From the NCBI GenBank assembly GCA_963971425.1, contig OZ020514.1:15505218-15569217 (forward strand): a stretch of 64,000 nt of DNA, in the 5' to 3' direction. Below the pieces are notes generated by a model. That model saw only the letters and a program-made list of their open reading frames with translations. It was not told where the DNA came from and searched no databases. The position numbers were made by a program, and so were the translations under genes. This stretch comes from Bryoerythrophyllum caledonicum. Its lineage: Eukaryota; Streptophyta; Bryopsida; Pottiales; Pottiaceae. Shown piece by piece: positions 1-10,140 of the stretch (within the stretch, counting starts at the first letter, position 1; the number at the start of each line of letters is the position of its first letter).

Positions 1-550
1 TGATCCGGGAGGCCACTTTGAAAGCCTCAGAGTCTGGATCTGAAACTGATCCCAACGCTGCAACTTCAACGATAGTTTCTTCAGCGCTCTCGTGGTCTTT
101 GAGGTTCACCTCGCTCCGGGACCGGAAAACCTCCAGAACTGGCTCCTCCATGTCCGAGAATTGCAGAGAGGACTTCGGCGAGCTCACCTCGCTGAGGAAA
201 TCCGACTGCTTCGGAGATCCGCCCACAAACCGCCCCTTGTACTTCAGGTTGCTGATGGACCGGAACAACATCAACTCCACGGAAGCGGTGCTGCTTTCCT
301 TGTCACTGGGCTTCACGGGTGGTGTCACAACGATGCCGGACATGGCTTCTTCCTTTGAAAGTGGCTCGTTCACCTCGAGAAGGAAGACGGCAGGGCCGTG
401 GAAGGGCGGGTGCTTGAAGAGGAGCTCGTTCAACTTCGTTTCAGTGGATGTGCAGCTGGAGGTGGTGCCTTCCACCCGTGCGAGCTCGTGCACCATTTTG
501 TTTATGATGGGGACGTCGAGCCGAGTCGCCAGTCGGACGGTCGCAGCCAT
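1..550 (-). CDS. GNAT-family N-acetyltransferase, NATA1-like (5' part)
   Basis: Open frame read leftwards from an ATG at 550-548 to the window edge with no stop (183 codons), so the C-terminal half lies outside. The first 25 residues (MAATVRLATRLDVPIINKMV onward) and a following FHGPAVFLLEV segment match the start of plant NATA1-like acetyltransferases, which acetylate ornithine or other amines in the cytosol. In the family the Ser/Glu-rich loop after VFLLEV is variable; here it is long, with Ser/Glu-rich repeats. The acetyl-CoA binding motif is not in the window. The family name rests on the N-terminus only; another GNAT amine acetyltransferase is possible. Codons mostly end in C or G, as in the neighbouring host genes. 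Confidence 0.7.
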   Translation of the reverse strand, partial: MAATVRLATRLDVPIINKMVHELARVEGTTSSCTSTETKLNELLFKHPPFHGPAVFLLEVNEPLSKEEAMSGIVVTPPVKPSDKESSTASVELMLFRSISNLKYKGRFVGGSPKQSDFLSEVSSPKSSLQFSDMEEPVLEVFRSRSEVNLKDHESAEETIVEVAALGSVSDPDSEAFKVASRI

Positions 551-1010
551 TCGATTCCAAGTTTCTGTCACAAAGAATTCTAGATCAAAACCAATAGATA
601 CACACCCTCAAATTCTTAGTTGAGAATTTGCACAAGGAAATCTCTCTACACATGTTTCTCGTTCTGGAAAGACATGTCATGAGCGCAACCAGCATCACAG
701 ATAAGTCGTCTTTGCATGCTACTGCACAAAAAGACCGATCTAGATCCAAACTTAACGCTACATGCTTTCACGCTGAAAAGGTCCGTATCTCACGCTACAA
801 ACTGAAGATCGCCGTTAAATGATCAAACAAGAGCGCCTCACATGCGCAAATCGGTGCAAACCCTTGTCTAAGAACGCACCTCTCCAAATCACACAAGTGC
901 ACCTCCAGTTGATCACATTCACAACCTAGAAGACAATCCAGAACGAGAACTAGCAATCGAGACGAGGGAACTAACCCTAGACGCGGAGAGATGGAGATGA
1001 TGGCGCCAAT
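551..1010. other. Intergenic region upstream of the acetyltransferase gene
   Basis: No convincing coding frame. It holds the 5' leader and promoter of the minus-strand acetyltransferase gene and the 3' end of the next minus-strand gene. An AACCCTAG telo-box-like site lies near 973-980. I see no clear TATA box. Confidence 0.5.
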
Positions 1011-1259
1011 CTAGCGCGCACCATCAGCAGATCTAGAGAAGTCCTTGTTGCGAGAGATCTCTAGACGGTGCTGCACCTCCGCTTGCTCGCTGGCCGATGG
1101 CGTCCAGAACCACTTCTTCACGCCTCTCACGGACTCCGAGATCGACGAGAGCGCGTGCGGGTTAGGCCCGTAGTCCGCCGACAGCAGAAGCGCGGCGCTC
1201 ACCGCCGTCGCCGCAATAGTGATATAGCGCAGCAACCGATCCTTGCTCCCCTTATCCAT
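1011..1259 (-). CDS. Small one-helix membrane protein, plant type
   Basis: 82-residue frame from ATG 1259-1257 to TAG 1013-1011. The protein starts MDKGSKDRLLRYITIAATAV, has one hydrophobic stretch at about residues 10-26, then an ADYGPNPHALSSI segment and a charged, possibly helical C-terminus with a tryptophan pair. The basic N-terminus followed by one helix suggests a single-pass membrane protein. I do not recognise the family well enough to name it. The frame extends upstream only through a TTG codon, so this ATG is the natural start. Codons are GC-rich at third positions, which supports real coding. The gene is divergent from RAD54. Confidence 0.6.
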   Translation of the reverse strand: MDKGSKDRLLRYITIAATAVSAALLLSADYGPNPHALSSISESVRGVKKWFWTPSASEQAEVQHRLEISRNKDFSRSADGAR

Positions 1260-1850
1260 CACAACCCACACAAACGAATCATTCCTAAAACCCTCCAAAC
1301 CTAAAAACCTCGCAAATCATAAACCTCAAACCTCACAAACTCAATGCTCGCAACCTCAAACCTCGATCTCAAACCTCTCAATCTCGATTCTCGCAACCTC
1401 TCAACCTGGAACTCGTGCCTCTGAAGCAGGAACGAAAGCAGATCTGATCGGATGGAAGTAAGTTGAGACGCTGCTTCCAGGATCCTCGACCTGGAGGTGA
1501 AGCGTAACCGTGAAGCTTGTGTCGTCACCGGTTGATATTCCGCCCATGATCGTGACGGTGGCGATTTTCCTCCGGATGTAGACCAATCGAGGATAGCGCA
1601 CATCTCACCCCCAAGATTTTTCACATCTCCAGGGACAAAAGCGCAATCGTGGCCCGGAATCTAAGGTCGTGTGGTTTGAATGCGTCGTTTTGGCACGTAT
1701 CGCTCTCATTCGAGCCTGAGCGTGTCGCATCGTCTGATTGTTCGTGAACTCTGTTTAATTCGGAGCTCTTGAAGCTTTGGTCCGTGAATCCTGTCCGATT
1801 AGAAGCTCTGGTTTGAGAGATGAGGAGTTAGGGTTTTGGGTTTTTCTGAA
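1260..1850. promoter_or_regulatory. Divergent promoter region between the small membrane protein gene and RAD54
   Basis: About 590 bp with no supported gene. 1290-1410 is a cytosine/adenine-rich stretch of loosely repeated AACCTC and CTCGCAA words. RAD54 is preceded by a short GT-rich leader just before its ATG at 1851, with a TTAGGGTTTTGGG telo-box-like motif at 1828-1840. No TATA box is obvious on either strand. Confidence 0.5.
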
Positions 1851-4800
1851 ATGGGGAAGGGATCGGACGAGAGTGTGAGTGAATACAGGGAAATATTGAG
1901 AGACGAGGCCAGCGAAATAGAAGAAGAGAAAGGGGTAGTAATAGAGGAAGAAGAATTGCAAGAGGTGCAGGAGGTGCAGGAGGTTGTGAATTCTACTCAA
2001 GACAACGATGAAGCGGAGTCGCAGAAAGCGCAGAATGTTGCCGCGTTGTTGAGGTTAGAGATTTTGCGAAATTGGAGTTTCCGGTGTTTGGGTTGCGATC
2101 GTCTGTCGTTGCCGCGTTGGTGAGGTGCGAGAATCGAAGTTGGGTTTCTCGTCGGATGCGCATTTTGGAGTGTTGTTGTTGGAGTGTGTGTGTGTGTGCT
2201 CCTCCTGCACGAGCGCGAGAGGGAGCGGCACATTGGTGATGGGCGTGAAGGGCGAGCGCGTGTACCCGCATGTGTTGGTTGACGATGTGTGTATTGGTTT
2301 GGAGGTTGCTGTTGATTGCGTGTTGGTTGTTTTTTGGAAATTTGGAGGCTGTTGGTGTGTGGATTGTTTGGAGGTTGTAGTTGTGTGTGTTGGTTGTTGA
2401 TGTGTTTTTTGTTGGGTTTGCAGGGGTGATGTGCAGGTGTGCAGGCAATCGCTGCTCCCGCGAGTGCTGACCGTTTCCGACGCAGCAGTGGTGATCAGGC
2501 GGCCCTTCAAGTCTCCCTGCTTGAAGCCGTCGCCCGCCTCGCAGTCTGAGCTCGTCCGCCGACTGCAAGCGCGCAAGCGCTTCGTCCCATGGGGGTGCAC
2601 GCGCTCGCCCTTTACGCCCATCACCAACGTGCCGCTCCCTCTCGCGCTCGTGCAGGAGGAGCCGCAGAAGGTCGAGCTTTCTCCCGGAATCGAGCCTTTC
2701 GTGCTGTGGCAGCCTGAAGTTAGCGATGGCGAGCCCGAAGAGGGCCAACCGGAGTGCCAGCCTATCATCGTGGACCCTCACCTCGTCAAATTCCTGCGCC
2801 AACATCAAAGGTAGTGCTCTTATTTTGGATGCAGCGAAGGCAGCAGCACTGCACTTGTATTGGATGCATCAATGGATCTGACAATCGTCTTTGTAGATTT
2901 TTGAACTTCGTTGTGGTGATGTCCTGGTGCAGGGAAGGTGTGCAGTTCATGTTCGAGTGTGTTGCAGGACTCCGCGGCATGGCGATATCTGGAAACGCCA
3001 ACACCACATCTGGCGGTTGCATTCTCGCAGACGACATGGGTTTGGGCAAAACGCTGCAGTCCATTACTCTCATGTGGACGCTTCTGAAGCAAGGGTTCGA
3101 TGGAATGCCGATGGCGAAGCGCGTCGTGATCATCACGCCCACGAGTTTGGTGAGCAATTGGGAGCAGGAGATCACCAAGTGGTTGAGTCACAGCACCGTG
3201 AACGTGCTGGCGATGTGCGAGTCGACTAGGGCGGATGTTCTTCAGGGAATCTCCAACTTCTTATCGCCACAGAACTTCTACCAGGTGAGTCTGGTTGCAT
3301 CTTGTATTTTGCAGTTTGCAGTACATCATGTGAGTGATTCCTTCTAAGAATTTTGGTTCCAGGTGCTTATCATTTCGTATGAGACGTTCCGGTTGCACGC
3401 ACAGCGGTTCGGGAAAGAGGGCAGTTGCGACCTCCTTATTTGTGATGAAGCTCACAGGCTTAAGAACGACAAGACACTCACTAACCAGGTCTGTGATCTT
3501 GTGCTTTGTATTGTGAATTTACCATAAAAACTAGCTCAATAAACATGATGCTACATGGTAGTGTTCGGTTGTTGTTTCGGAGATCTCTGACGGTTGGATT
3601 TGGGGTGACATTTGCAGGCTCTCGCTTCACTGCCATGTTTCAGGCGTGTATTGTTGTCTGGCACTCCGATGCAGGTATTGCTATTAAGAATCCATGACTC
3701 ACTTTGTAGGAAAAGATTATCACATTTTTTGTGTTATTTTTGAGGCTGCCAAAGTTTTCATGCTTTAGTTTTCGTGCAACTGCAGAATGACCTGGAGGAG
3801 TTTTTCGCAATGGTCAATTTTACGAATCCTGGAGTGCTTGGAGATGCAAGCAAATTTCGTAAATATTATGAAGTACGTGGTACTGTGCTTTTCTGTTATT
3901 ATATTTCTTAAATTATGTATAAGTAGGTCTGACTCGGATCTTTTGGTTGTCAGAACCCAATTCTGACCGGGCGGGAGCCTGATGCCACTAATGACGCAAG
4001 AGCGTTGAGCATTGAACGATCAGCAGAGCTCAGTGAGAAAGTCAATCAGGTATGTCTACTTCCGGAGTCATTATTTATTCATGTTTCATCAGGGAGACAC
4101 AATTCTGACGTAAATATCTATGGCAGTTTATTTTGCGGCGGACAAACGCTATACTCTCAAATCATCTGCCACCCAAGGTATGATAAGTTTGTAGTTTTTG
4201 TGCAGCTTTACATTTTTGTGAGAAAATAGATGCAATCCATACATTATTGCTTGGAGCTTGACCAATATCTCTCCTTTCTTTACAGATTGTGGAGGTTGTT
4301 TGCTGTAAAATGACGGAGCTTCAAATGAACTTGTATCGACATTTTATACGATCGAAGAATGTGAGTCTCTTTAGCCAAAGTTTTGATATGAGCATGTTAC
4401 CCTACGTAGTTGTGGCAAACGAAATTATTCTGATTGTAGAAGGGTTCAGGTCCTTGTTTGTTGGGCTCGATTATAGTTTGAAGGAAAACATCCAGATATT
4501 TTTGCCGATTTGTGCCGAATTTAACAGATTCGTCAAGCTTTGGAAGACCAGACAAAGCGTGCAAAAGTATTAGCATCAATCACTGCGTTGAAGAAGCTGT
4601 GCAACCATCCCAAGGTAGGACAAAACGATCATAAGCTTTCAGTAACTTGTTCTGATCATTTGTCTATTTTGGTTTCAGTTTGTATTATGGATTTTAACGA
4701 CGTTTTGTTCATTTTCTCATGAAATTTATGTCCGCAGCTTATCTACGACACAATTCGTGCTGGTGGATCCGAAGCGGCAGGATTCGGTGACTGTCTGAAA

Positions 4801-7386
4801 TTGTTCCCACAACACTTGGTCGCTAGCAGGTATGTACATAAATTTTTTATGTTGTCAGAGATCCTCCTTGCCGTTGACCATTATGACCAACTTTATCTTG
4901 TTTTGCAGGAGCGGCTCATGGCCAGGTTGGACTGAGCTGTCCGGGAAAATGGCAGTTCTAGCGCGGTTACTCTCGGAGCTGCGCTGCAAGACTGATGATC
5001 GCATTGTCCTTGTCTCCAATTATACCCAGGTTTGGACACCAACATGAGTAGTTCCATGGAGAATTTTCACTTGGTCTGCTTACTAACTACTTTTCTGGTT
5101 CAGACATTGGATTTGTTCGCTCAAATATGCCGGGAGAGAAACTACCCTTTCGTCAGGCTTGACGGAACTACTTCCATTGGCAAACGGCAGAAGCTGGTTT
5201 CGAGGTTCAATGATCCGAATCAGGTAAGCTATATTGACATATAACAATTGATTGCAATCTGTGTCTGACGTTTTTCTTCATTTTCTGACCAATGTTAATT
5301 CGCAGAATGAATTTGCTTTTCTGCTCAGTAGCAAAGCTGGAGGGTGTGGCTTGAATTTGATTGGAGGTAATCGCTTGGTGCTCTTTGATCCAGACTGGAA
5401 CCCTGCCACTGATAAACAGGTAAGCAGCACTTGTCAAAGAATTCATGCTTTTTAGTGATCACCTTTTATGTGGCTGGCTTGCCTAAGTAAAACTTCTTTC
5501 TGATGTTATTGTAGGCAGCAGCTCGAGTTTGGAGAGATGGACAGAAGAAAAGGGTATATGTCTACCGGTTTCTGGCCAGCGGTAGTATTGAGGAGAAGGC
5601 AAGGACACAATCAACTAAACAATGCTGCAAAAACTTGCATTCCTGCAAATTATCTCACGCAATTTGTGTCTTTTGATTATCACAGGTGTTTCAACGCCAG
5701 ATATCCAAAGAGGGGCTTCAGAAGGTGGTCGACAAGGAACAATCATCGGATGCGAAAGCTCAGGTGTGTGACATTTGGAAAATGAAGGTGATTTGGAAAA
5801 TCACCCGAAGGTGTGACATTTGGAAAATGAAGGTGATTTGGAAAATCACCCAAAGGTGTGTGATATTTGGAAAATCACCCAAAGGTCACGTTGTACCATG
5901 AATCTTAGCCACCTTTTTCCTTTTTGAGCCGATTATAGCTATTTAGGGCTGATTTTAAATGAGGAAAAAGGTCAATACTAATGGAACCCTTACCTCACCT
6001 CACAAATAACATATTTGCTTCTTCTTAAATGATTGCAAAATTATTAACTTGCAGTTTCTATCATATCATCTGCAGGTGAACATGCTATCTACAGACGATC
6101 TCAGAGACTTGTTCACACTCCGTGAGGACATCAAGTCTGACACTCACGACTCGATAACGTGCGAGCGCTGTGACGTGGACGCGAACTCTGAGGAAGTGAT
6201 CGGCACTTCAGACACTTCTGCTGGCAATGTTGAAGACATTGGCGAGTTTGCCAAAATCGCTGGGTGTGCAGGCAAACTAAGATCGTGGGAGAGACAGGTG
6301 TGAACCATTCTCTCCTTCCATGCATAGATTTTTTTTCTCTTCATCACCAGTAACATAACTGGATTCTGTCTGCACAGGTCGGAATTCCTGCCGAAGAAGA
6401 CTTACTGAGCTGGGCTCACCACGGCGATTCGTCCACCGTGCCTGATGCCATACTACAGGCCGCTTCTGCAGATCAGGTACCCCTAGGTACCCACTTCAGA
6501 CAAAACTAGAAACAATTTATGTGTACTTAAACTACCTTGTTGGTTGTAGGGTGAACTTTCTTCTTTCCATTGGTACGCCATTTAGTCTCTACTTGGAAGC
6601 CTCTAGTGATTTGTTTAAGGTTTAATCATCCATGACAAAGGACCCTTTCATCCTCATAGGCGTAGCCACAAAGACAAAACCATCTATTGTCAAAAACCAT
6701 CAAACCTTGAACGAATCACTAGAGGCTTCCCAGAAGGGGCTGAATTGTACACTAACGGAAAGAAGAAAGTTCAATCTACAACCAACGGGGTAATTTGGAT
6801 ACACATGAAAAAACGTTTCTATTTTTTGACCTGAAGTATAACTCCTGCATTTAGCTCCAAGCTTAACCCGCTCTGATACTTTTTCTCATCGTTGCCTGTC
6901 ACCACGCAGGTCTCCTTCACGTTCACCTGCCAGATTGACGGTAAGCTCGCCCCCATCGACTCCTTCCCACGCCCCGCCTCGCTCTTCACCACGCTCTCCC
7001 TCACCGCCAGAGCGTTCGCCGCGCCTGTCACCCGGGAGCTCCGCGCTCCCAAACCTTCCCTCAACGCTTGCACCACCGGCTTCACCAAACCTGGCACCAG
7101 CGCTGGTGTCACTCCATCCAAGCCAGGACATGGTGCTGCCACTCTACCAGCCAAGCCCACTTTGCGAGGGTTCCCTCCCTCATCACGGAAGTCGCCTGCG
7201 GCGGTGCTACCGAGGATGCCCAAGGCGGCGCCGCCCAAGAAGCGCCCCAAGATCACCATCACGCACAAGGCGAGCAAGCATGTGGCGGCGTCCAAGCACT
7301 CCCTGGACGATGCAAGCAGCGCCTCTGAGTATGTGTCTGAGGATGAGGAGGACGAGGACGAGGATGGCGATGATGACTTCGCTTGA
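1851..7386 (+). CDS. RAD54: DNA repair ATPase RAD54 (SWI2/SNF2 family), 19 exons
   Basis: Ortholog of plant RAD54, the nuclear dsDNA translocase that works with RAD51 in homologous recombination. Exons: 1851-2053, 2424-2810, 2933-3284, 3363-3488, 3618-3674, 3786-3872, 3954-4049, 4127-4177, 4286-4360, 4528-4614, 4738-4829, 4909-5029, 5104-5223, 5306-5419, 5515-5598, 5686-5763, 6076-6297, 6378-6476, 6910-7386. They join in frame to 976 codons including TGA. Visible motifs: acidic N-terminus, Walker [10 protein letters not shown] near residue 229, DEAH at 342-345, SGTP at about 370, [10 protein letters not shown] near 626 and [10 protein letters not shown] near 659. The C-terminus has a low-complexity Pro/Lys region and ends in an acidic Glu/Asp tail. 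Length is close to Arabidopsis RAD54. Intron 15 is GC-AG. The gene looks intact. Exon borders were set by eye from splice consensus and family sequence. Confidence 0.95.
2198..2662. repeat. Inverted duplication of RAD54 exon 2 inside RAD54 intron 1
   Basis: Intron 1 positions 2198-2272 are the reverse complement of exon 2 positions 2588-2662 with about four mismatches over 75 bases. The two arms are about 315 bases apart and would form a long hairpin in the unspliced transcript. A GT-dinucleotide run immediately precedes the intronic arm. Confidence 0.9.
5764..5886 (+). repeat. Tandem repeat at the 5' end of RAD54 intron 16
   Basis: Nearly three copies of a roughly 45-bp unit beginning GTGTGACATTTGGAAAATGA, the last copy shortened. 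The array starts exactly at the 5' splice site, so each copy carries a GTGTG donor-like start after AAG or CAG. Confidence 0.85.
6539..6786. mobile_element. Foldback MITE in RAD54 intron 18
   Basis: Inverted arms of about 85 bp at 6539-6623 and 6702-6786, with outer ends reading GTTGGTTGTAG, separated by a 78-bp spacer. Similarity of the arms is high but not perfect. There is no coding capacity. It accounts for most of the unusual 433-bp length of this intron. Confidence 0.8.
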
Positions 7387-7720
7387 TAGGTTACTCTTCC
7401 TTCACTAATTTGTAGCAGCAGGTTTCTAGTGCTGGTCTTCGATTGATCAGGTGTACAGTTAGAGTAAGCGACACCAAAGCCGTGCTTCTGCTTCGTTTTT
7501 TATTAGAGCATTGAAGCCCATTTTTTTACCACTTTTGCAGGTTGTATCATGATGGTTGTTTTCTGAGTATCGTATTTCTTATCTGAATTTTCATAATTTT
7601 GTAGCAACATCTCCATCTACCTTAGGTAAAGTATGTAGTGCTGGTCTGTTTTTTCAGAAGATATACTAAGCGTTACTAATTTCATGCTTTTGCTTCGTTT
7701 TTTATGAGAGCACTAGCAAT
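7387..7720 (+). other. RAD54 3' UTR and downstream DNA
   Basis: AT-rich, no coding frame. Two short stretches resemble each other (GTGCTTCTGCTTCGTTTTTTAT near 7481 and TGCTTTTGCTTCGTTTTTTATG near 7687), so part of it may be duplicated. No clear polyadenylation signal stands out. Confidence 0.4.
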
Positions 7721-8870
7721 TGGCGCTTGCTTTGCAACGCATTAGTCCAACCATTTCAACATAGTTTTTATGTTACAAACTATATTAAAAAAAAGGTGAC
7801 ATGATTCACTGTGCGGTTGGCTGTGCAATTAACTGCGTGGTTTACTGCACCGTTCCTATAATTCACTGTACCGTTGACTGCACGATTGATCATTGTGTGG
7901 TTCATTGTGTGGATTATGATTTTAGTAGTATGATAGTATGACTAGTAGTTGGCGCTTGCTTTGCAACGCATTAGTTCAACCATTTTAATGTAGTTTTTAT
8001 ATCACAAAATATTAAAAAGAAAGGTAACAATAATCTACATAAAATATAAATATGTCTTTGAAACCTATGCATGAATTTTGATAATGTAATAGAATCGAAT
8101 AGAAAAAAATTAATTAGGTTTTAGATTTTTTGCATTTTAACATGGAATTTCAAAAATGTTATGAATGTCAAATTTGTAATCAAGAGTTTCAAATTTATTT
8201 TGGATAAGCACAAATTGCAACACACAAATGCAAATTTCACACACCTAACAATTCAACTTGCAATTACAATCTCAAATTCACACACCCACAAACTTAATTT
8301 GCAATTACAATCTCAAATTCACACACCCACAAACTTAATTTGCAATTACAATCTCAAATTCACACACCCACAAACTCAATTTGCAATTACAATCTCAAAA
8401 CTTGCAATCTCACCTCAAAACTTGTAATTTCAATCTCCACAACTCGAATATGCAATTTTGCAACTCTAACTTTGTATGCCAACCTCCAAGATCACAACTC
8501 CAACTTCACAACTTTTTCACTCCAAGTTTACAACTCATAATTTACAATTCAATCTTTTAGTGCTTAACTCAAAAAATATTTTGAATGTCAAATTTGTAAT
8601 CAAGAGCACAAATTGCAACACACATGCAAATTTGTCACACCCAAAAACTCAAGCTAATGCTTTGCAACGCATTAGTCCAACCATTTTAATGTAGTTTTTA
8701 TATTACAAACTATATTAAAAAAAAAAGGTAACATGATTCACTGCGCAGTTGGTTGTGCAATTAACTGCGCGGTTGACTGCGCCGTTCCTATAGTTCATTG
8801 CACGGTAGACTACGCGATTGATTGCTGCATGGTTCACTACGCGGAGTATGATTATAGTAGTATGAGTGGA
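7721..8870. repeat. Non-coding repeat cluster with direct repeats
   Basis: A segment starting TTGGCGCTTGCTTTGCAACG occurs at about 7727-7940, again partly at about 7948-8030, and a shorter form starting at GCTTTGCAACGCATTAG at about 8656-8860. The first and third copies carry a run of short TGCGCGGTTGACT-like words of about 12-14 bp. A TCAAATTTGTAATCAAGAG word is also duplicated (8168 and 8588). No protein is supported; this looks like a composite non-autonomous element. Confidence 0.65.
8258..8396 (+). repeat. 41-bp tandem repeat, about 3.4 copies
   Basis: The unit starts TTGCAATTACAATCTCAAAT and includes CACACACCCACAAACT. Unit starts fall at about 8258, 8299, 8340 and 8381, a constant 41-bp period with very few differences, so it is recent or homogenised. 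Confidence 0.9.
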
Positions 8871-10140
8871 GCCCTTTTTTTCCACTTGTCTTCTGGGAAT
8901 CAGTTTATTTTCTTGAGATGGATGATAATAGTAATTTTAGTACATTTTCTAGAGTATTTTGCAAAAAAGATGAATGTCAAAAGGACTTGCACAAGAAACC
9001 ACACCAAAGTTTCGATGTAAGAGCTAGATAAAGAAGAGAAAGTGATTGCAAATGATAAACAATAATATATACTCCCTCTTCTCTTGTCTCAACTAACTTC
9101 TTATCTCTCCAAGTTATATAACAAAATCCGCTACTCTTCACATTGTGGAATCCTCAAACAAAGAGCAAGGAGCAAGGAGACAAAACTATCGGACCAAACT
9201 GGCAATCTTCAAACTTTCTCCTACGTGGAGTCAATTTCTTTCTCCCACAGGAATCAATTTCTTTCTCCCACAAGACTACCGAGAACATAACAATCTCAAA
9301 CTTCGTGTCTATGATAAGGCCCAAATGCAAATTCCTGAAAGTACAAGTCGAGTGCCACATACATAAGAACCACTCCTACTCTTCAAATTCCTTCCACTTA
9401 GCACGTCTAACTTTTTCAAACATGAAGTTCTACCACATGCTCAATTGCCGAGAGATCATGGAAATTGCTAACAAGTGCGTTGTTGGTACCCTAATTTTGT
9501 TGGTCCAACATGTGGATTGGTAGAAAGGATAGGGTCTTGAGCTGAGACAAGGTCTAGGGGGACTGCCTTTGCCCCGTTACCGTTGGGGACAATGGAATTT
9601 CTACTCTTTTAACCATACACATTGGTCTGTTTTGGACAATCGTACACAAACCAATTTTTTTCTCAAAATGTAGTGGTTTTGACACAATGGCAATCACCGG
9701 ATCTCCTTATAGTGTGTAAACAGAAGGCACGGGATCCGGTTTGCAGGCCACGTTTCTCGGCTGGCAGCTTCGAAGTTCAAAACCGACGATCTCTCGCTAC
9801 CCCTTGACACTAGCCAGCCTCAAATTCGAGTACTAGTTGTGGCCAATCATCGCCATCGATCTCATTTGAGAAGATCCTCGTCCTTGAATTCAATCACCAC
9901 GGTATACGCGATACATCCAAAGGAAATGAGTGAACCCATATCAGGGTGGGAGACCATTAGACAATTGATTCATCAACCCTAAGCACCCTCCGGGTGCAGG
10001 TGGCTAGTTGGCCTACCGGACAAGGGATAGGCCCTAGGCACCCAGATCAACGGCCCACAATCGGTGCAGGAGATCGGCAGTCGCGATTGGTCCGAGCTAG
10101 TCCTCGATTTTGAGGCTGGCTAGTCACTTGGCTCGCTACC
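8871..10140. other. No gene seen; includes a short B-box-like segment
   Basis: No supported coding frame. 9751-9785 contains GGCAGCTTCGAAGTTCAAAA followed by CCGACGATCTC, which recurs in inverted orientation near 30,210-30,242. The AGTTCAAAACC core resembles a Pol III B box, so both may be SINE remnants. Confidence 0.35.

Noticed and set aside
18-623. A 201-residue plus-strand frame at the left edge
   Set aside because: It is the complement of the acetyltransferase frame, which has GNAT family sequence and C/G-ending codons; the plus frame has no domain.
1290-1410. Cytosine/adenine-rich words as a satellite or CRISPR-like array
   Set aside because: No fixed period or conserved unit; simple low-complexity promoter sequence.
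1993-2808. Long minus-strand frames over RAD54 exon 2 and intron 1
   Set aside because: They are antisense to RAD54; their repeated peptide ([17 protein letters not shown]) merely reflects the inverted duplication.
7721-9020. Small Cys-rich frame with repeated CAV/CAI words (8733-9020)
   Set aside because: Produced by the TGCGCGGTTGAC micro-repeat; no signal peptide or start context and it stops in repeat DNA.
9745-9765. TCTCGGCTGGCAGCTTCGA outside the element as a palindrome copy
   Set aside because: Only the left arm and centre match; it belongs to the B-box-like segment shared with 30.2 kb.
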